From assembly GCA_009731375.1 (NCBI GenBank), contig BJOX01000017.1, positions 1,451,898 to 1,474,041 of the forward strand: a DNA stretch of 22,144 nt, in the 5' to 3' direction. This DNA is from Paulinella micropora (taxonomy: Eukaryota; Cercozoa; Imbricatea; Euglyphida). Of the stretch, positions 20,531-22,144 are shown piece after piece. The notes beneath the pieces are model-generated. The model saw only the letters and a program-made list of their open reading frames with translations, ran no database searches and was not told the DNA's origin. Position 1 is the first letter of the stretch. Every line of letters starts with the position of its first letter. The translations under genes were made by a program, and so were the position numbers.

Positions 20531-20654
20531 AGAAGAAGAAGAAGAAGAAGAAGAAGAAGAAGAAGAAGAAGAAGAAGAAGAAGAAGAAGAAGAAGAAGAA
20601 GAAGAAGAAGAAGAAGAAGAAGAAGAAGAAGAAGAAGAAGAAGAAGAAGAAGAA
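20531..20654. repeat. (GAA)n microsatellite, first block
   Basis: About 41 uninterrupted GAA units on the plus strand. Confidence 0.97.
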
Positions 20655-20789
20655 CGTTCTGCTCTCCACTCTTATGTTGAAGCTGTAATTCGGGTTAAAA
20701 CATAAATTTAACGCGGTTATGATAGCAAACTCTGCATCATTATAAGGTTATTTTATCGTTGTCCCCGTTGAAAAAACAGATATCCTTAA

Positions 20790-20931
20790 AGAAAGAAAGA
20801 AAGAAAGAAGAAGAAGAAGAAGAAGAAGAAGAAGAAGAAGAAGAAGAAGAAGAAGAAGAAGAAGAAGAAGAAGAAGAAGAAGAAGAAGAAGAAGAAGAAG
20901 AAGAAGAAGAAGAAGAAGAAGAAGAAGAAGA
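20790..20931. repeat. (GAAA)n/(GAA)n microsatellite, second block
   Basis: Begins with GAAA units to about 20808, then about 41 GAA units. Confidence 0.97.
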
Positions 20932-21011
20932 GTGGCAAAACGAAAAAAAAGTACAGCAACGGTGGCACCGGTGGGTCTAGTTGAAAAGAAAATGGAATGG
21001 GGGTTGTCTCA

Positions 21012-21180
21012 CAAAACTTTGTGCATGATTTTTATTAAGAGGAAACAATTATAGATCGTGCAAGTAGCATTCCCGGTCCTTCCAAGGTCCAGACGGATCG
21101 GGAATGGGTTTTTTTTTTTCTTAACTTGAAATTCTCTGTGGAGAAAACTTTGCATGAATTTTTGTCAAGACCGACATTCA
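21012..21180 (+). repeat. Stem-loop module, copy 1
   Basis: A unit flanked by two versions of an AAAACTTTG(TG)CATGA...TTTT motif (from 21014 and from 21144). In between lies a 39-nt inverted repeat at 21068-21106: 15-bp arms around loop CAAGGTCCA, with one mismatch and one G-T position, then a run of T. It is duplicated at 21354-21510. Confidence 0.8.
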
Positions 21181-21353
21181 TGATTTTTGAAAATCCCCTA
21201 TACGCCTCTCAAATCAAGCAAACCAGCTTGCCAAAACATAGCCAAATGCATGTTAACGCTATTGAATATCACTTCCCATAAGCACATAACCCACACTAAT
21301 CTATTTCCTACCTTGCCAGGTATGTGATGAAACTCGTGTATGCACTGTCATGT

Positions 21354-21510
21354 TGCAAAAATTCATGCATTATTTGTATCAAAAGGAAGTAATTATAGAT
21401 CGTGCAAGTACCATTCCCGATCCTTCCAAGGTCCAGAAGGATCGGGAATGGGGTTCTTTTTTTTGACATAAAATGCTCTCTGCATGAATTTTTGTCAACA
21501 AACTTTCATG
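21354..21510 (+). repeat. Stem-loop module, copy 2
   Basis: The same unit 344 bp downstream. The stem-loop at 21412-21450 has perfect 15-bp arms (CATTCCCGATCCTTC and its complement) around the identical 9-nt loop, followed by GGGTTC and eight T. The preceding AATTATAGATCGTGCAAGTA is identical to copy 1. Confidence 0.85.
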
Positions 21511-21530
21511 TGTAAATGTTGTTGTTATTT

Positions 21531-21618
21531 GAATTCAATTATCTTCATCAATATACTTACTATTGCGTATAGCATGCTTATTCGAATTCAATTATCTTCA
21601 TCAATATACTTACTATTG
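21531..21618 (+). repeat. 35-bp exact direct repeat
   Basis: 21531-21565 and 21584-21618 are identical (starting GAATTCAATTATCTTCATCA), at a spacing of 53 bp. A GTT-rich string flanks the pair. Confidence 0.95.
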
Positions 21619-21634
21619 TTGTTGTTGTTGCTGT

Positions 21635-21742
21635 TTCTACTACTACTAGTACTAGTACTACGTATACTACTACGTACAGTACCACTCTACTAGTATACTA
21701 CTAGTACTACTACTACGGCTATTACTGCTACTACTACGTACG
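21635..21742. repeat. CTA/TAG-rich trinucleotide tract
   Basis: Degenerate ACT/AGT/TAC repeat with many self-complementary ACTAGT and TACGTA words. Confidence 0.8.
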
Positions 21743-21795
21743 CAGCTTGGTTGTTGTGCAGGTGCTGTGTCAAGTGGTGTACATCCACGCCAACA

Positions 21796-21930
21796 AGCAC
21801 GTCTTGCACGGAACACCCGAGGTCGCGCACCTGCATGCATAATACATACATACATACATACATACACACATACATACATGCATACATACATACATACAAG
21901 CACTTCTTGAACGGCGGCCCCAAGGTCCAC
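21796..21930. repeat. Tandem duplicate split by (ACAT)n
   Basis: 21796-21830 and 21897-21931 are diverged copies that both begin CAAGCAC-TCTTG-ACGG and end in -AGGTC-. The DNA between them is mainly (ACAT)n at 21843-21898. Confidence 0.7.
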
Positions 21931-21937
21931 CGTCCTC

Positions 21938-22144
21938 CTCTTCTTCTTTCTCTTCTTTCTTCTTCTTTCTTCTTCTTTCTTCTTTCTTCTTCTTCTTCTT
22001 TCTTCTTCTTCTTCTTCTTCTTCTTCTTCTTCTTCTTCTTCTTCTTCTTCTTCTTCTTCTTCTTCTTCTTCTTCTTCTTCTTCTTCTTCTTCTTCTTCTT
22101 CTTCTTCTTCTTCTTCTTCTTCTTCTTCTTCTTCTTCTTCTTCT
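21938..22144. repeat. (TTC)n microsatellite to window end
   Basis: Imperfect TTTC/TTC from about 21938, then pure TTC from about 22000 to the edge. It is opposite in orientation to the GAA blocks upstream. Confidence 0.97.

Noticed and set aside
18922-20669. Reading frames over 500 residues of Ser/Leu and Phe runs
   Set aside because: They cross 741 N plus GA and A homopolymer DNA; pure repeat artefact.
20759-20980. Glu-rich frame in the (GAA)n block
   Set aside because: Translation of the microsatellite only, with no flanking gene-like sequence.

Overview
This is a eukaryotic window. It is AT-rich and packed with microsatellites, and it holds one intact spliced gene plus two decayed retrotransposons of eukaryotic types (DIRS-like and Ty1/copia-like). 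There are no operons or bacterial signals. The gene has very short GT-AG introns (seven of 45-62 nt, one of 107 nt), and the window mixes a DUF402-type protein with DIRS and copia elements. That fits a protist or alga better than a vertebrate or land plant, but I cannot name the lineage from sequence alone.

Layout. 1-1550: low-information DNA with a few open frames lacking start codons and a diverged direct repeat. 1553-3038, minus strand: a nine-exon gene I assembled by splice sites and phase. It encodes a 249-residue protein with an N-terminal membrane anchor and a DUF402/FomD-like domain. 3156-6330: a giant (ATGT)n tetranucleotide array whose central ~570 bp is inverted; the reversal points are palindromic. 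6340-7210: AT-rich DNA with a small GC-rich island. 7216-7462: (CA)n tracts. 7463-11355, minus strand: a dead DIRS-like retroelement (Gag with CCCH plus CCHC-like zinc motifs, a linker, then reverse transcriptase), 3'-truncated at a (CA)n tract. 11356-14100: its probable leader, then AT-rich DNA with a family of GC-rich palindromes and a 10-N gap. 14100-16500: no recognised gene. About 16700-18090, minus strand: a 5'-truncated, frameshifted copia polyprotein remnant (reverse transcriptase to RNase H).

18621-22144 is almost all simple sequence: (ATCT)n, a long homopurine GA block with gaps, poly-A, (GAA)n twice, then (TTC)n to the end of the window. Between these lies a 0.5-kb unique island with a duplicated module: a near-perfect 15-bp stem-loop followed by a T-run.

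How it works together. Only the DUF402-like gene looks functional. The retroelements carry many stops and frameshifts and are fossils. The long protein-like reading frames in the ATGT, GA and GAA arrays are artefacts of stop-free repeats. The most interesting points are the micro-intron gene beside a 3.2-kb repeat array, the palindromic reversal points in that array, the GGATGCC palindrome family, and the duplicated stem-loop module near 21.0-21.5 kb.
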